Origin: Acidobacteriota bacterium
GTDB lineage: Bacteria; Acidobacteriota; Terriglobia; Terriglobales; Acidobacteriaceae
Direction: 5' to 3'
DNA length: 7,839 nt
Assembly (NCBI GenBank): GCA_021799405.1
Contig: JAJZAL010000242.1
Location: forward strand, 1 to 7,839
A program made the translations under genes and the position numbers. Each line of letters opens with the position of its first letter. The stretch's first letter is position 1. This document shows positions 1-6,162 of the stretch, piece by piece. Under the pieces are notes generated by a model that saw only the letters and a program-made list of their open reading frames with translations, did not search any database and was not told the origin of the DNA.

Positions 1-8
1 TGGATACA

Positions 9-23
9 CCTCCGTTATGGAGG
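9..23. repeat. short inverted repeat CCTCC/GGAGG
   Basis: CCTCC (9-13) and GGAGG (19-23) form a perfect 5-bp stem with a 5-nt loop just upstream of the small helix-turn-helix gene. It could be a weak hairpin or a protein-binding site. A repeat this short can easily be chance. Confidence 0.25.
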
Positions 24-29
24 CTTCCA

Positions 30-54
30 GTACGACTTCACACATGGCTCGTAC
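30..54. repeat. inverted repeat GTACGA-13-TCGTAC upstream of the HTH gene
   Basis: GTACGA (30-35) and TCGTAC (49-54) are perfect 6-bp inverted half-sites with a 13-nt spacer, ending 18 bp before the ATG at 73. The position fits an operator for autoregulation or an excisionase/recombinase arm site. No promoter boxes could be assigned with confidence around it, so the function is inferred from position only. Confidence 0.3.
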
Positions 55-72
55 CCCTTTACGGTGGGCACT

Positions 73-288
73 ATGAGCAACTCACCTAAGTCCCAAATCC
101 GCGTCGCACCATTACTTTTGAGTAGGACAGAGTGCGCGTCTGCACTCGGTATTTCTACCCGCTCTGTTGATTATCTGATTGCCAGCGGTCAGCTGGCAAG
201 CCTTAAGATCGGCCGCCGCCGCCTAATCGAGTACTTTTCAGTAAGCCAATTTCCGCGCAGGAACCACCATCTGAGACCAACTAAATGA
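73..288 (+). CDS. small winged-HTH DNA-binding protein, excisionase/MerR-like
   Basis: A 71-aa protein with the layout of excisionase-type HTH domains (HTH_17/MerR-like). A helix-turn-helix lies at about residues 17-35 (SRTECASALGISTRSVDYLI), followed by a wing segment at about 36-52 ending in IGRRRLI, the usual wing signature. Proteins of this kind bind DNA as recombination directionality factors or small regulators. I chose the ATG at 73 because family members normally start 10-16 residues before the helix-turn-helix. A GTG at 64 is the alternative, and the frame stays open to the window edge, so an upstream extension cannot be excluded. No strong ribosome binding site is visible. The gene lies on the same strand as the recombinase pair but is separated from it by about 540 bp containing IS debris, so it may be their directionality factor or belong to another element. 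Confidence 0.8.
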   Translation: MSNSPKSQIRVAPLLLSRTECASALGISTRSVDYLIASGQLASLKIGRRRLIEYFSVSQFPRRNHHLRPTK

Positions 289-373
289 CCTTGCCCTCAG
301 AATGCGTATCCAATAGCTGGCTGGCTTTGAGAGATTAATTCATCTCGTGGCAATCGCAGCAATGGGAACGTGG

Positions 374-392
374 AAATCGGTTTGATCGATTT
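374..392. repeat. inverted repeat AAATCG/CGATTT
   Basis: AAATCG (374-379) and CGATTT (387-392) flank a 7-nt spacer, inside the extension of the IS relic frame. The same bases also read as a near-perfect direct repeat (ATCGGTTTG then ATCGATTTG). Function unknown; chance is possible. Confidence 0.25.
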
Positions 393-400
393 GCGAGGTA

Positions 401-452
401 GGTGGGAAGAGCGGAAAGACAGTTTCATTGTTTTCCATGCTTTCCACCCACC
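401..452. repeat. two-part inverted repeat next to the IS3 relic
   Basis: GGTGGG (401-406) pairs with CCCACC (447-452), and GGAAAG (413-418) pairs with CTTTCC (440-445), giving a 12-bp interrupted stem with an asymmetric bulge (407-412 against 446) and a 21-nt loop. It lies just 3' of the transposase relic stop on the minus strand. It could be part of the IS end, a small non-autonomous repeat or a hairpin. Copies elsewhere in the genome would decide between these. Confidence 0.4.
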
Positions 453-633
453 GCATTTCCGCCGTCGGCTTCGGTTGCCACAGATCTCAGGCTACCGCCT
501 GTGCGCTGGTGTTCTGCAGGCAGTGTTCAAATTGCGCCGGTCTCAGATAGTTCAAGGTCGAATGCATGCGTTGGCGGTTGTACCACAGCAGCCAATCCAG
601 CACTGCGTCTTTAGCCTGCGGGATTGAGTGGGA

Positions 634-806
634 TCACGGTTCGCAACTTTCATTGATGGAGAGAGTTCCGGAGAAAGACCCACTTCAGGAAGGTATCCGT
701 TCTGCCGATAGCTGAATCATGACATTTGATCTCGTGCTGCTCGCTTCCGTTGTTCGAGCAGACGCTGGGGAGGCCTCGATCCGACTTCTCGTGACACCTC
801 CGGACC
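634..806. other. leader region upstream of the first recombinase-like gene
   Basis: No gene could be supported here. The stretch joins the IS3 relic to the start of the first large gene and should contain its promoter, but no convincing -35/-10 pair was seen. Its one clear structure is the inverted repeat at 737-761, listed separately. Confidence 0.4.
737..761. repeat. inverted repeat CTGCTCG-11-CGAGCAG in the leader
   Basis: CTGCTCG (737-743) and CGAGCAG (755-761) are perfect 7-bp inverted half-sites with an 11-nt spacer, about 67 bp before the preferred start at 828. The position fits an operator, a leader hairpin or a recombinase-binding site. Only the symmetry is directly visible; the role is inferred. 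Confidence 0.35.
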
Positions 807-815
807 ATGGATTGC

Positions 816-820
816 GGGAG
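816..820 (+). promoter_or_regulatory. ribosome binding site deciding the start at 828
   Basis: GGGAG at 816-820 lies 7 nt before the ATG at 828. The earlier in-frame ATG at 807 has only pyrimidine-rich sequence (CACCTCC) upstream and no purine-rich site. This favours initiation at 828. Confidence 0.6.
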
Positions 821-827
821 TCTTGAA

Positions 828-3350
828 ATGACAGTGGTTTCGACTCGCTATATAAGTGCAAATTCGCAGGTAGGGGCATTGACGGACCAAATCGGCTCAC
901 CTGACCTTGCTCGGGCCCTTGACGATCTTCTGCTTCTGACCGGCGGGCCGGAGGATCTGCGCTGCCTGCTTTACGTTACGGAGGCTCTGCAACGCGGTTT
1001 TGATGGAAGAGTTTGCTGGACTCGGGTCAAGCCTTTCTCGGCGTACCAATTCCTTGCCGAACAGGTGAACGCGAAAGCATCCATGCTTGTAGGGAAATAT
1101 CCCCATCTAAAGCCACCGCCGAAGGTACAGCACCGCGCGGATGGAACAACAACATGGCTCAACCCGATGTATGGATATATCGAAAAGCACCCACTGTGGG
1201 CAATGCTTTGTGCCGCGAGTGAAGATGAGGACCTGAGAACCAACTACGCGCTTCTCCAGATGCATATCCTTTATGCACGGCTGCGTGAAGCCTTCCATAA
1301 GGCAGGTGAACGGGAGCAAACGCTGGCCGTTATATTGAGCGCGACCGAGAACGATAGGGAGATGCGAATTCCCATTGAACTTGGGAAAGCAGTTCGCCGT
1401 CTATCGACCTTCGCTGGTCTGCTCAAAGCGCTTGATTCATGCCTGAGTCCACCTTTGTTTCGGAAGCACCTTGAGAGCTGGACAGACAGCGTCGACAGCG
1501 AGGCTGGCTCCATATTCACCGAGATCTTCAATCATGTTGTGGTAGAACGTGGTGCCCGACACGGTGGGCAGGGCAGCAAAGGCAGCAAAGGATTCAGGAA
1601 GGTTTGCCGAAAGAGCCATCCCGAGCACATTGAGCATGGCGCTGATCGGATCCGGTTCGCCATCGAGAATCATGATGAAGATGGATTAGACAGCGGAGCT
1701 ACCTACCGGTTAAGCACGCCCACCGACGCCGACGACCCGAACACGGACAATGAGACCCGGAATAAGGAGCAGCACAAATTTACATCGCCGCTTGACGCCG
1801 CCAGGAAACTCGGTCTCCACCCCGCCGAGCTCGGATCACTCTCGGGAATCCATGCCAACGTCCCGGGGGCGAAGAATACGGGGGATGCGAAGCAAATTGC
1901 GCGGGCTCGCTGGAGAAGCAGAGAGATCAACAGAAGCCTTATGCCCTGGAGTTCGGACCACCTCTCCTTGAGGGAATTCCATAGAGCGATCCTGCCGACC
2001 CTTGAAACAGCCTTGACCTCCCCCGAGATGCAGCTAAGCGATTTGAAGTCGGCTGTGCTGGTGGCCCTGTCGATTGACTCCGGCCGCAAAATGGAAGACG
2101 TAATCGAGCTGGCGGTTGAGCCAAAGGTCCAGATGGCGTCCTTCAGCTATCAGCCACCCAGTAAGGGTCGGGGAGATTGCGGCATCTGGAAGTGGGATGC
2201 GATCGCTCCCGAATATGAGTCCATTTTTGAAGTGCCGCAAGGTATGCAAATGGCTCTCGCCCCGTTTCTGCGCTATCCCGCCTCCAGGCTGGTGACGGAA
2301 CTCGTCGATAAATACCGCCGTATGGCCACGGTCCGGACCGTGCTGTTCAGATCCGAGAACGATGATGTTGCCGAAGCCCTCCGATGGATCAAGCGGCGAA
2401 GCGGCTGCGAGAACGTCACCCCGGGCCGGCTTGCCGGGCTCAGGTGGCAGGCACTTCATCAGGTCACTGGGGGCGAGTTGGCCAGTTCATGCCTCATCCT
2501 CGGGCAGCGAGCGCATCTGGCATCTGTCGAAATGCACTACGCTGTGCTCGAAGTGACGGAAGCGCGTGCGCAATTCGACCAGAGTTCAGAGATTCTGTGG
2601 GGTGAGCCTCCGACGGCATTCGACTTGCCTGATTCGGCCGATTCGGCGGTAGTGGGGGCACGAGCGGTTCCACGGGTCTCACTGGTAAAGGAGAAAGTGA
2701 GCCGCCTGGAGGCGGCAAGCAAGCAGTTTTTTGCGATCTCTCCACACGCCTTCGAGCCCCAGCATCATGGCGAACTCCTCAATGCCGCTGTGCTCTATAC
2801 CGTCTGGCACCAGTTCTTCAGCTTCGCAACGCGGTCGATTCAAAATGCGTACCAGGAGAGTTCACGCTTCGCCCGACACCATCAGGTCGCCATCCTGAGC
2901 GACAAGGACTTTGAGGATCACCACAAAACGCGTCTGATCCTGGCCAATAAACGTCTGCTCGATCACATGAAGGCGATCGAACAACGGCTCGATGCGATAC
3001 GCAAACACCTGAAGAGCCATCGGTTTCCGAAGAACTCGCCGCTCTTTTTTCTGGACGATGGCAAGCGAGCCCTCCGTATCACGCCAAAGACAGTAGAGGA
3101 CCAGCTGGGAGACGACTTTCCCTTCGAAGTCAACGCACCGCGCAAGTTGATGCGGTTCCTGGTGCGCAAGGCTGGGTTGTCGCACGAGGATGCAGAGGTC
3201 TATATGGGTCACTGGTGGGAGGCCCGGGAGCCGTGGTCGCCCTTTTCCAGTTTCGACTGGCCGGGTTACTTGGCGCGCATCAACGCCGTCGTTCCCGCCA
3301 TCCTTGATAGTTTGGGGTTCACCTGGATCCCAGGGGAGGAACCTCGGTGA
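828..3350 (+). CDS. large protein with two degenerate tyrosine-recombinase-like domains
   Basis: An 840-aa protein (847 aa from the alternative ATG at 807). Residues 1-240 are of unknown fold. Residues about 245-345 form a low-complexity, Gly/Lys/Asp-rich linker with a GSKGSKG repeat. A recombinase-like core spans about 390-590: R420 in SGRKMED matches catalytic Arg I, R534 in TPGRL occupies the HxxR position with Thr instead of His, Q560 (LGQ) replaces the GH His, and Y571 (MHYAVLE) matches the nucleophile. A second recombinase-like domain fills about 640-840: R669 (FATRS), K693 in SDKD, PLFFL, R772 in NAPRK, and GHW with H795, but no Tyr at the expected place. The gene overlaps the intact recombinase gene by 4 bp, so the two are probably co-translated. 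I infer a catalytically weak or inactive partner for integration/excision. Retained activity in domain 1 cannot be excluded because R, R and Y are present. Annotation pipelines might call it hypothetical or site-specific integrase. Confidence 0.75.
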   Translation: MTVVSTRYISANSQVGALTDQIGSPDLARALDDLLLLTGGPEDLRCLLYVTEALQRGFDGRVCWTRVKPFSAYQFLAEQVNAKASMLVGKYPHLKPPPKVQHRADGTTTWLNPMYGYIEKHPLWAMLCAASEDEDLRTNYALLQMHILYARLREAFHKAGEREQTLAVILSATENDREMRIPIELGKAVRRLSTFAGLLKALDSCLSPPLFRKHLESWTDSVDSEAGSIFTEIFNHVVVERGARHGGQGSKGSKGFRKVCRKSHPEHIEHGADRIRFAIENHDEDGLDSGATYRLSTPTDADDPNTDNETRNKEQHKFTSPLDAARKLGLHPAELGSLSGIHANVPGAKNTGDAKQIARARWRSREINRSLMPWSSDHLSLREFHRAILPTLETALTSPEMQLSDLKSAVLVALSIDSGRKMEDVIELAVEPKVQMASFSYQPPSKGRGDCGIWKWDAIAPEYESIFEVPQGMQMALAPFLRYPASRLVTELVDKYRRMATVRTVLFRSENDDVAEALRWIKRRSGCENVTPGRLAGLRWQALHQVTGGELASSCLILGQRAHLASVEMHYAVLEVTEARAQFDQSSEILWGEPPTAFDLPDSADSAVVGARAVPRVSLVKEKVSRLEAASKQFFAISPHAFEPQHHGELLNAAVLYTVWHQFFSFATRSIQNAYQESSRFARHHQVAILSDKDFEDHHKTRLILANKRLLDHMKAIEQRLDAIRKHLKSHRFPKNSPLFFLDDGKRALRITPKTVEDQLGDDFPFEVNAPRKLMRFLVRKAGLSHEDAEVYMGHWWEAREPWSPFSSFDWPGYLARINAVVPAILDSLGFTWIPGEEPR
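1572..1589 (+). repeat. tandem 9-bp repeat GGCAGCAAA x2
   Basis: Two perfect copies of GGCAGCAAA encode GSKGSK in the linker of the first large protein. The 9-bp unit preserves frame, so slippage would change linker length by three residues without disrupting the gene. Confidence 0.7.
2631..2648 (+). repeat. tandem 9-bp repeat GATTCGGC(C/G) x2
   Basis: GATTCGGCC followed by GATTCGGCG encodes DSADSA. It falls in the probable linker between the middle and C-terminal recombinase-like domains of the first large protein, which supports a domain boundary there. Confidence 0.6.
3332..3340 (+). promoter_or_regulatory. strong ribosome binding site for the GTG-started recombinase
   Basis: AGGGGAGGA at 3332-3340 lies 6 nt before the GTG at 3347, inside the last codons of the upstream gene. 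It justifies the GTG start. With the GTGA stop/start overlap, it indicates translational coupling. Confidence 0.8.
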
Positions 3351-5716
3351 TCCCTCACCAAGAGCGCATCGAGCAAATTCTCGCGTCAAGCGATCTACCT
3401 GCGGCGGTCCGTCTTTTGAGGAAGAAACAGCCGGAGCTGCAGCATCACGAGATCGAGCAACTGGAGGATCTCGTCCTGATCTCCGAGTCGGGGCCGGCCC
3501 GGTTGGATCGGCTCATGGACGCGCTGCACCAGAGAATCGGCGACACCTACGAGGTGCTCCACGGCAAGCTGGCGACACGCGTTGCCTTTCAGCCTCCTCA
3601 GTACGACAATATTCTCGCCGGCGGATTCGAGGGTCCCGAACAGGTATGGCGACAGGCGAAAAAATGGCTTGATGCGCATGCTGAGGGCGATCCGGCGAGC
3701 GAGCCTGCCCGTCTGCTCGGGCAACTCGCGGTCAGGTTGATCGTCGACTTCCAGATCCTCGATGCGGATGCAGTTCCCGCCCTGGTCCGTTCGCTCCGCC
3801 AACGCAGGCGCATCGTACTCGATCAGTGGTCTGGCGCAATTCCCATCGAGATCGTGAACAAGACCGCTACGAATCGCATTGAGCGCCTGTTGCATCCGAA
3901 GGGCGCATCACTGAACGTCATGCGATCCCTCATGGAGGATCAGGGCGCACAGCAGTACCTCGCGACACTTTTCGCGGAATGCGCAAAGGATAGCGGTGCG
4001 GCGGTTCGCGCGATCGAAGCCATCAAAGTCACATCGGGCGGGAACAGGCTGAAGATCAAGATCAAGCCGCTGATCGAAGCGGCGTGCCAGATGGCGATTC
4101 TGAGGATGCGCACCTCCGTGCTAGGGGTCAGAACCGGCGCGGTTCGGTCCCACGCACTCAATCTCGCCACGATGCAGCGAATCAGCAGATCCTCGCCTCC
4201 GGTGCTGCCGTTCTCGGCGCCAGCGGACGAGAAGGGCAAGGAGGATCTCCCCGGTGATGCCGAGGAGATCCTTGAAGAAGACGTTCGAGCATGGCCCTGG
4301 ATGCAGGATCTGCGCAAACTGGTCAGAGCGGATGCTCATGACAAGCCGGGCCTTCAACGGTTGGTGCAGAGTGGCGGGTTCTGCGGAAAGACTCTGGCCG
4401 GCTATGCTCTATTTCTGATTGGAAGGAAGTCGTTTGAAACCTCGACGGTCCACAAATACGTGTTCCTTATAGCGAACCGCCTGATGTTGAAGTTCGCTGC
4501 CTGGGACGAGGAGCGTGCAGGCGATAAATGGCAGAGCCTGCTCGCCGATCAAATCGCCTGGGAGGAACTCATCGAGCAGGTACTTGATGACGATGCGTAC
4601 TACCATCGCCGGCAGTATTCGCAGCGTACCCTGGCCGACAAAGGATTGGATCTTCCCTCTCCGCCCATCGCCAAAGAAGCTGCGGACGGCACATCGGACG
4701 CGGAGGTTCCTGCCGAGTCGTCCGGATCTGCGCCTGGCAATGTGCCCGGTTGGAATACTGCGTCTCCCGAGTTCCCAAAGTCGGACCCAGATCGCGACGC
4801 GGCAGGTTACTCGCGCGCCCTGCTGAAAGCTCTCGGCAACTTCATCACCTACCTGAATCGCGGCAAGCAGGCTTCAGAAGAATTGACGACGAAGCTTCCG
4901 CCGGCAGGCCTGATCCGAGTTGACGCCTCCATGATCACGGTCGACGAGTTCCGGCAGGCGCTCGAATGGTTTGATAGCCCGAACGTCAATCAATCCCAGG
5001 TTCACCTCAGGAAGACGGCGCGTGTGGCTTTGATCCTGGCCTTCCGCTGTGGACTGCGACGCGCCGAAATTGCCTATCTGCGGGTCTCGGATCTGGATCG
5101 TCCCCTGCCGAATGAAGACCTCATGACGACCGACCTTCGCCTGCGCGTCCGGCCATGGCTCTTGCGCAAGCTCAAGACCGCCAACGCGCTTCGCGATCTG
5201 CCTCTGGGGGTGCTGATGCCCGTTGAGGAATTGCGGGAAGTACTCGACTGGGTCCAGGAGGTTCGCACGCAAGGCGGCGACGGCGCCCTGCTCTTCCACA
5301 TGGTGGGTGCGAAGAAGAAGGCAGACTACCAAAAGCCAATGAGTTTCGACGCAGTGGTCGATGCACTGACGGATGCCTTCACGAAGAAGGTGAAGGGCCG
5401 TCCGCCCATCATACCCGACTGGCACCTGCATCAGTGCCGTCACGCCTTTGCAAACCTCATGCTACTTCGGCTATGGCCAGAGTTGCATCTGGTGGCAAAG
5501 CAGGTGTTCCGCCACCACCCGCTGACGCTTGCGTGGATTGCGGACCCGGAAGCGTTCCGCCTGGATCTGTTCAAGGTGGCGGGGATCCGCGGCAGCGATC
5601 TGCAGGCGATTGCGCTGCTGATGGGCCATGGCGCGTCGGCGACGACCTGTGAACACTACCTGCATATCTTGGACTGGTACACCCCAGTTGCGGCCGGAGA
5701 ACTGAATGTTTCCTGA
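3347..5716 (+). CDS. large tyrosine recombinase (site-specific integrase)
   Basis: A 789-aa protein, about twice the length of a typical phage integrase, with a complete tyrosine-recombinase catalytic domain in its C-terminal 230 residues. Arg I is R571 in CGLRRAE; the beta-hairpin Lys is K610 in KLKTANALRDLPL; the HxxR box is H695-Q-C-R698, followed by H699AFA; the second His is H761 in LMGHG; the nucleophile is Y771 in EHYLHI. This family cuts and rejoins DNA through a 3'-phosphotyrosine without external energy. Residues about 346-386 resemble the helical core-binding domain, followed by an acidic, Pro/Ser-rich linker at about 440-490. Residues 1-330 match nothing I recognise and include an acidic patch near 300-316. 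The GTG start has a strong ribosome binding site and overlaps the upstream gene's stop. It is very likely the catalytic subunit of a mobile-element integration/excision system. Confidence 0.92.
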   Translation: MIPHQERIEQILASSDLPAAVRLLRKKQPELQHHEIEQLEDLVLISESGPARLDRLMDALHQRIGDTYEVLHGKLATRVAFQPPQYDNILAGGFEGPEQVWRQAKKWLDAHAEGDPASEPARLLGQLAVRLIVDFQILDADAVPALVRSLRQRRRIVLDQWSGAIPIEIVNKTATNRIERLLHPKGASLNVMRSLMEDQGAQQYLATLFAECAKDSGAAVRAIEAIKVTSGGNRLKIKIKPLIEAACQMAILRMRTSVLGVRTGAVRSHALNLATMQRISRSSPPVLPFSAPADEKGKEDLPGDAEEILEEDVRAWPWMQDLRKLVRADAHDKPGLQRLVQSGGFCGKTLAGYALFLIGRKSFETSTVHKYVFLIANRLMLKFAAWDEERAGDKWQSLLADQIAWEELIEQVLDDDAYYHRRQYSQRTLADKGLDLPSPPIAKEAADGTSDAEVPAESSGSAPGNVPGWNTASPEFPKSDPDRDAAGYSRALLKALGNFITYLNRGKQASEELTTKLPPAGLIRVDASMITVDEFRQALEWFDSPNVNQSQVHLRKTARVALILAFRCGLRRAEIAYLRVSDLDRPLPNEDLMTTDLRLRVRPWLLRKLKTANALRDLPLGVLMPVEELREVLDWVQEVRTQGGDGALLFHMVGAKKKADYQKPMSFDAVVDALTDAFTKKVKGRPPIIPDWHLHQCRHAFANLMLLRLWPELHLVAKQVFRHHPLTLAWIADPEAFRLDLFKVAGIRGSDLQAIALLMGHGASATTCEHYLHILDWYTPVAAGELNVS
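4243..4271. repeat. inverted repeat GGATCTCC-13-GGAGATCC inside the recombinase gene
   Basis: GGATCTCC (4243-4250) and GGAGATCC (4264-4271) are perfect 8-bp inverted half-sites with a 13-nt spacer, within codons for the acidic patch DLPGDAEEILEED. The coding constraint may be the whole explanation. An internal recombinase-binding or regulatory site is possible but unproven. Confidence 0.35.
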
Positions 5717-5768
5717 CCCCGGAATGACCCAGCGGTCGTTGAACAATTCGCCGGCGTGTTTGGTCAGG
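5712..5768. repeat. distant inverted repeat CCTGACC/GGTCAGG after the recombinase gene
   Basis: CCTGACC (5712-5718, overlapping the recombinase stop) and GGTCAGG (5762-5768) are perfect 7-bp inverted copies 43 nt apart. There is no T-run, so this is not a clear intrinsic terminator. It may be chance or part of a recombination site at the end of the gene pair. Confidence 0.2.
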
Positions 5769-5967
5769 ACCCCGCCGCGCCAGACCGTTCCCGGGCAAGT
5801 TGACTGCGCAAGGAACGGTTGTCAATCGCCATCGTCGGTTGGCCGGTCACCTCCATGGCGGCGAGCAGACTGATGCCCTGCTGGCCTGCTTCGCTCACAT
5901 GGCCTACGCGTAAAAAGGACTTGCGACTATCCCAGCGGATTTCGTCCCTGAACGGCTGTAGAAACGG
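5764..5967 (-). other. coding-like open frame without a start, possible gene relic
   Basis: On the minus strand a frame of 67 codons is open from the TAA at 5968-5970 to a TGA at 5764-5766. It contains FRDEIRWDSRKSFL and RVGHVSEAGQQGISLLA, which read like real protein, with many G/C third positions. There is no start codon near its beginning and no ribosome binding site; the only Met codons are internal. I do not recognise the family. It may be a remnant of a gene destroyed by insertion of the module, or a chance open frame. Confidence 0.25.
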
Positions 5968-6034
5968 TTAAGAGGGGAGCGAAAGCGAACCACCGGCCGG
6001 ATTCCTTTGGATGTTGCTGAGAAACGACGCTTCC
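5968..6034. other. remaining intergenic stretch before the short leader reading frame
   Basis: No gene or clear promoter was recognised here. It separates the minus-strand relic from the ribosome binding site at 6035 and presumably carries the promoter for the downstream 297-aa gene, but no confident -35/-10 pair was found. Confidence 0.3.
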
Positions 6035-6041
6035 AAGGAGG
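6035..6041 (+). promoter_or_regulatory. near-consensus Shine-Dalgarno AAGGAGG without a normal gene
   Basis: AAGGAGG at 6035-6041 lies 9 nt before the ATG at 6051. It is one of the two strongest ribosome binding sites seen in the window, yet it serves a reading frame of only seven codons. This suggests either a translated leader upstream of the 297-aa gene or a gene recently broken by a stop. Confidence 0.5.
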
Positions 6042-6050
6042 ACAGACGAA

Positions 6051-6074
6051 ATGGCCCCCAAGAGAGAGTATTGA
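6051..6074 (+). CDS. seven-codon leader reading frame or truncated small gene (MAPKREY)
   Basis: ATG at 6051 with a near-consensus ribosome binding site is followed by MAPKREY and a TGA at 6072-6074. The frame then continues open to a TAG at 6171-6173, which overlaps the start of the 297-aa gene by 11 nt. Read through, it would be about 40 residues with a basic, hydrophobic middle (RMARRSILLQVFL). Either the heptapeptide is a leader affecting the downstream gene, or a small coupled gene was interrupted by one stop codon. There is no run of a single amino acid as in classical attenuators. Too short for homology assessment. Confidence 0.3.
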   Translation: MAPKREY

Positions 6075-6162
6075 GATTTTGTCAGGATGGCACGTCGGTC
6101 AATCCTGCTCCAGGTGTTCCTGCGGACAGTTCTCGGCGTGAGCCCTGTAGCAGAGGATCCTC

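Larger units (their letters stand above)
340..633 (-). pseudogene. IS3-family transposase OrfB, C-terminal relic
   Basis: Reading the minus strand from 633 to the stop at 487-489 gives a short peptide containing WLLWYNRQRMHSTLNYL followed by RPAQFE. This is the recognisable C-terminal end of an IS3-family OrfB (DDE, rve integrase core): the segment just after the catalytic Glu, with the (W)YN..R.HS.L.Y..P..F/YE pattern. Only about 48 codons remain. A stop at 634-636 ends the frame upstream, and no catalytic DDE residues are present in the window, so the gene is dead. The same frame stays open for 48 further codons past the stop, to 340-342 (see findings). Neither terminal inverted repeat of the IS was identified. 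The relic shows past transposition next to the recombinase genes. Confidence 0.75.

Noticed and set aside
370..627. Plus-strand open frames over the IS3 relic region
   Set aside because: They lie antisense to the recognisable transposase C-terminus, have no ribosome binding site and give no protein-like features.
1703..2459. Minus-strand open frames of 128 and 141 codons within the first large gene
   Set aside because: They are antisense shadows in GC-rich coding DNA; the plus-strand frame is continuous, coupled to the next gene and carries recombinase-like motifs.
2862..3389. Minus-strand 175-codon open frame across the junction of the two large genes
   Set aside because: It is antisense to the GHW region and to the GTGA overlap, and has no recognisable content or ribosome binding site.
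4874..5443. Minus-strand 189-codon open frame opposite the recombinase catalytic domain
   Set aside because: The plus strand encodes the conserved R and Lys region in full, so this is a mirror frame.
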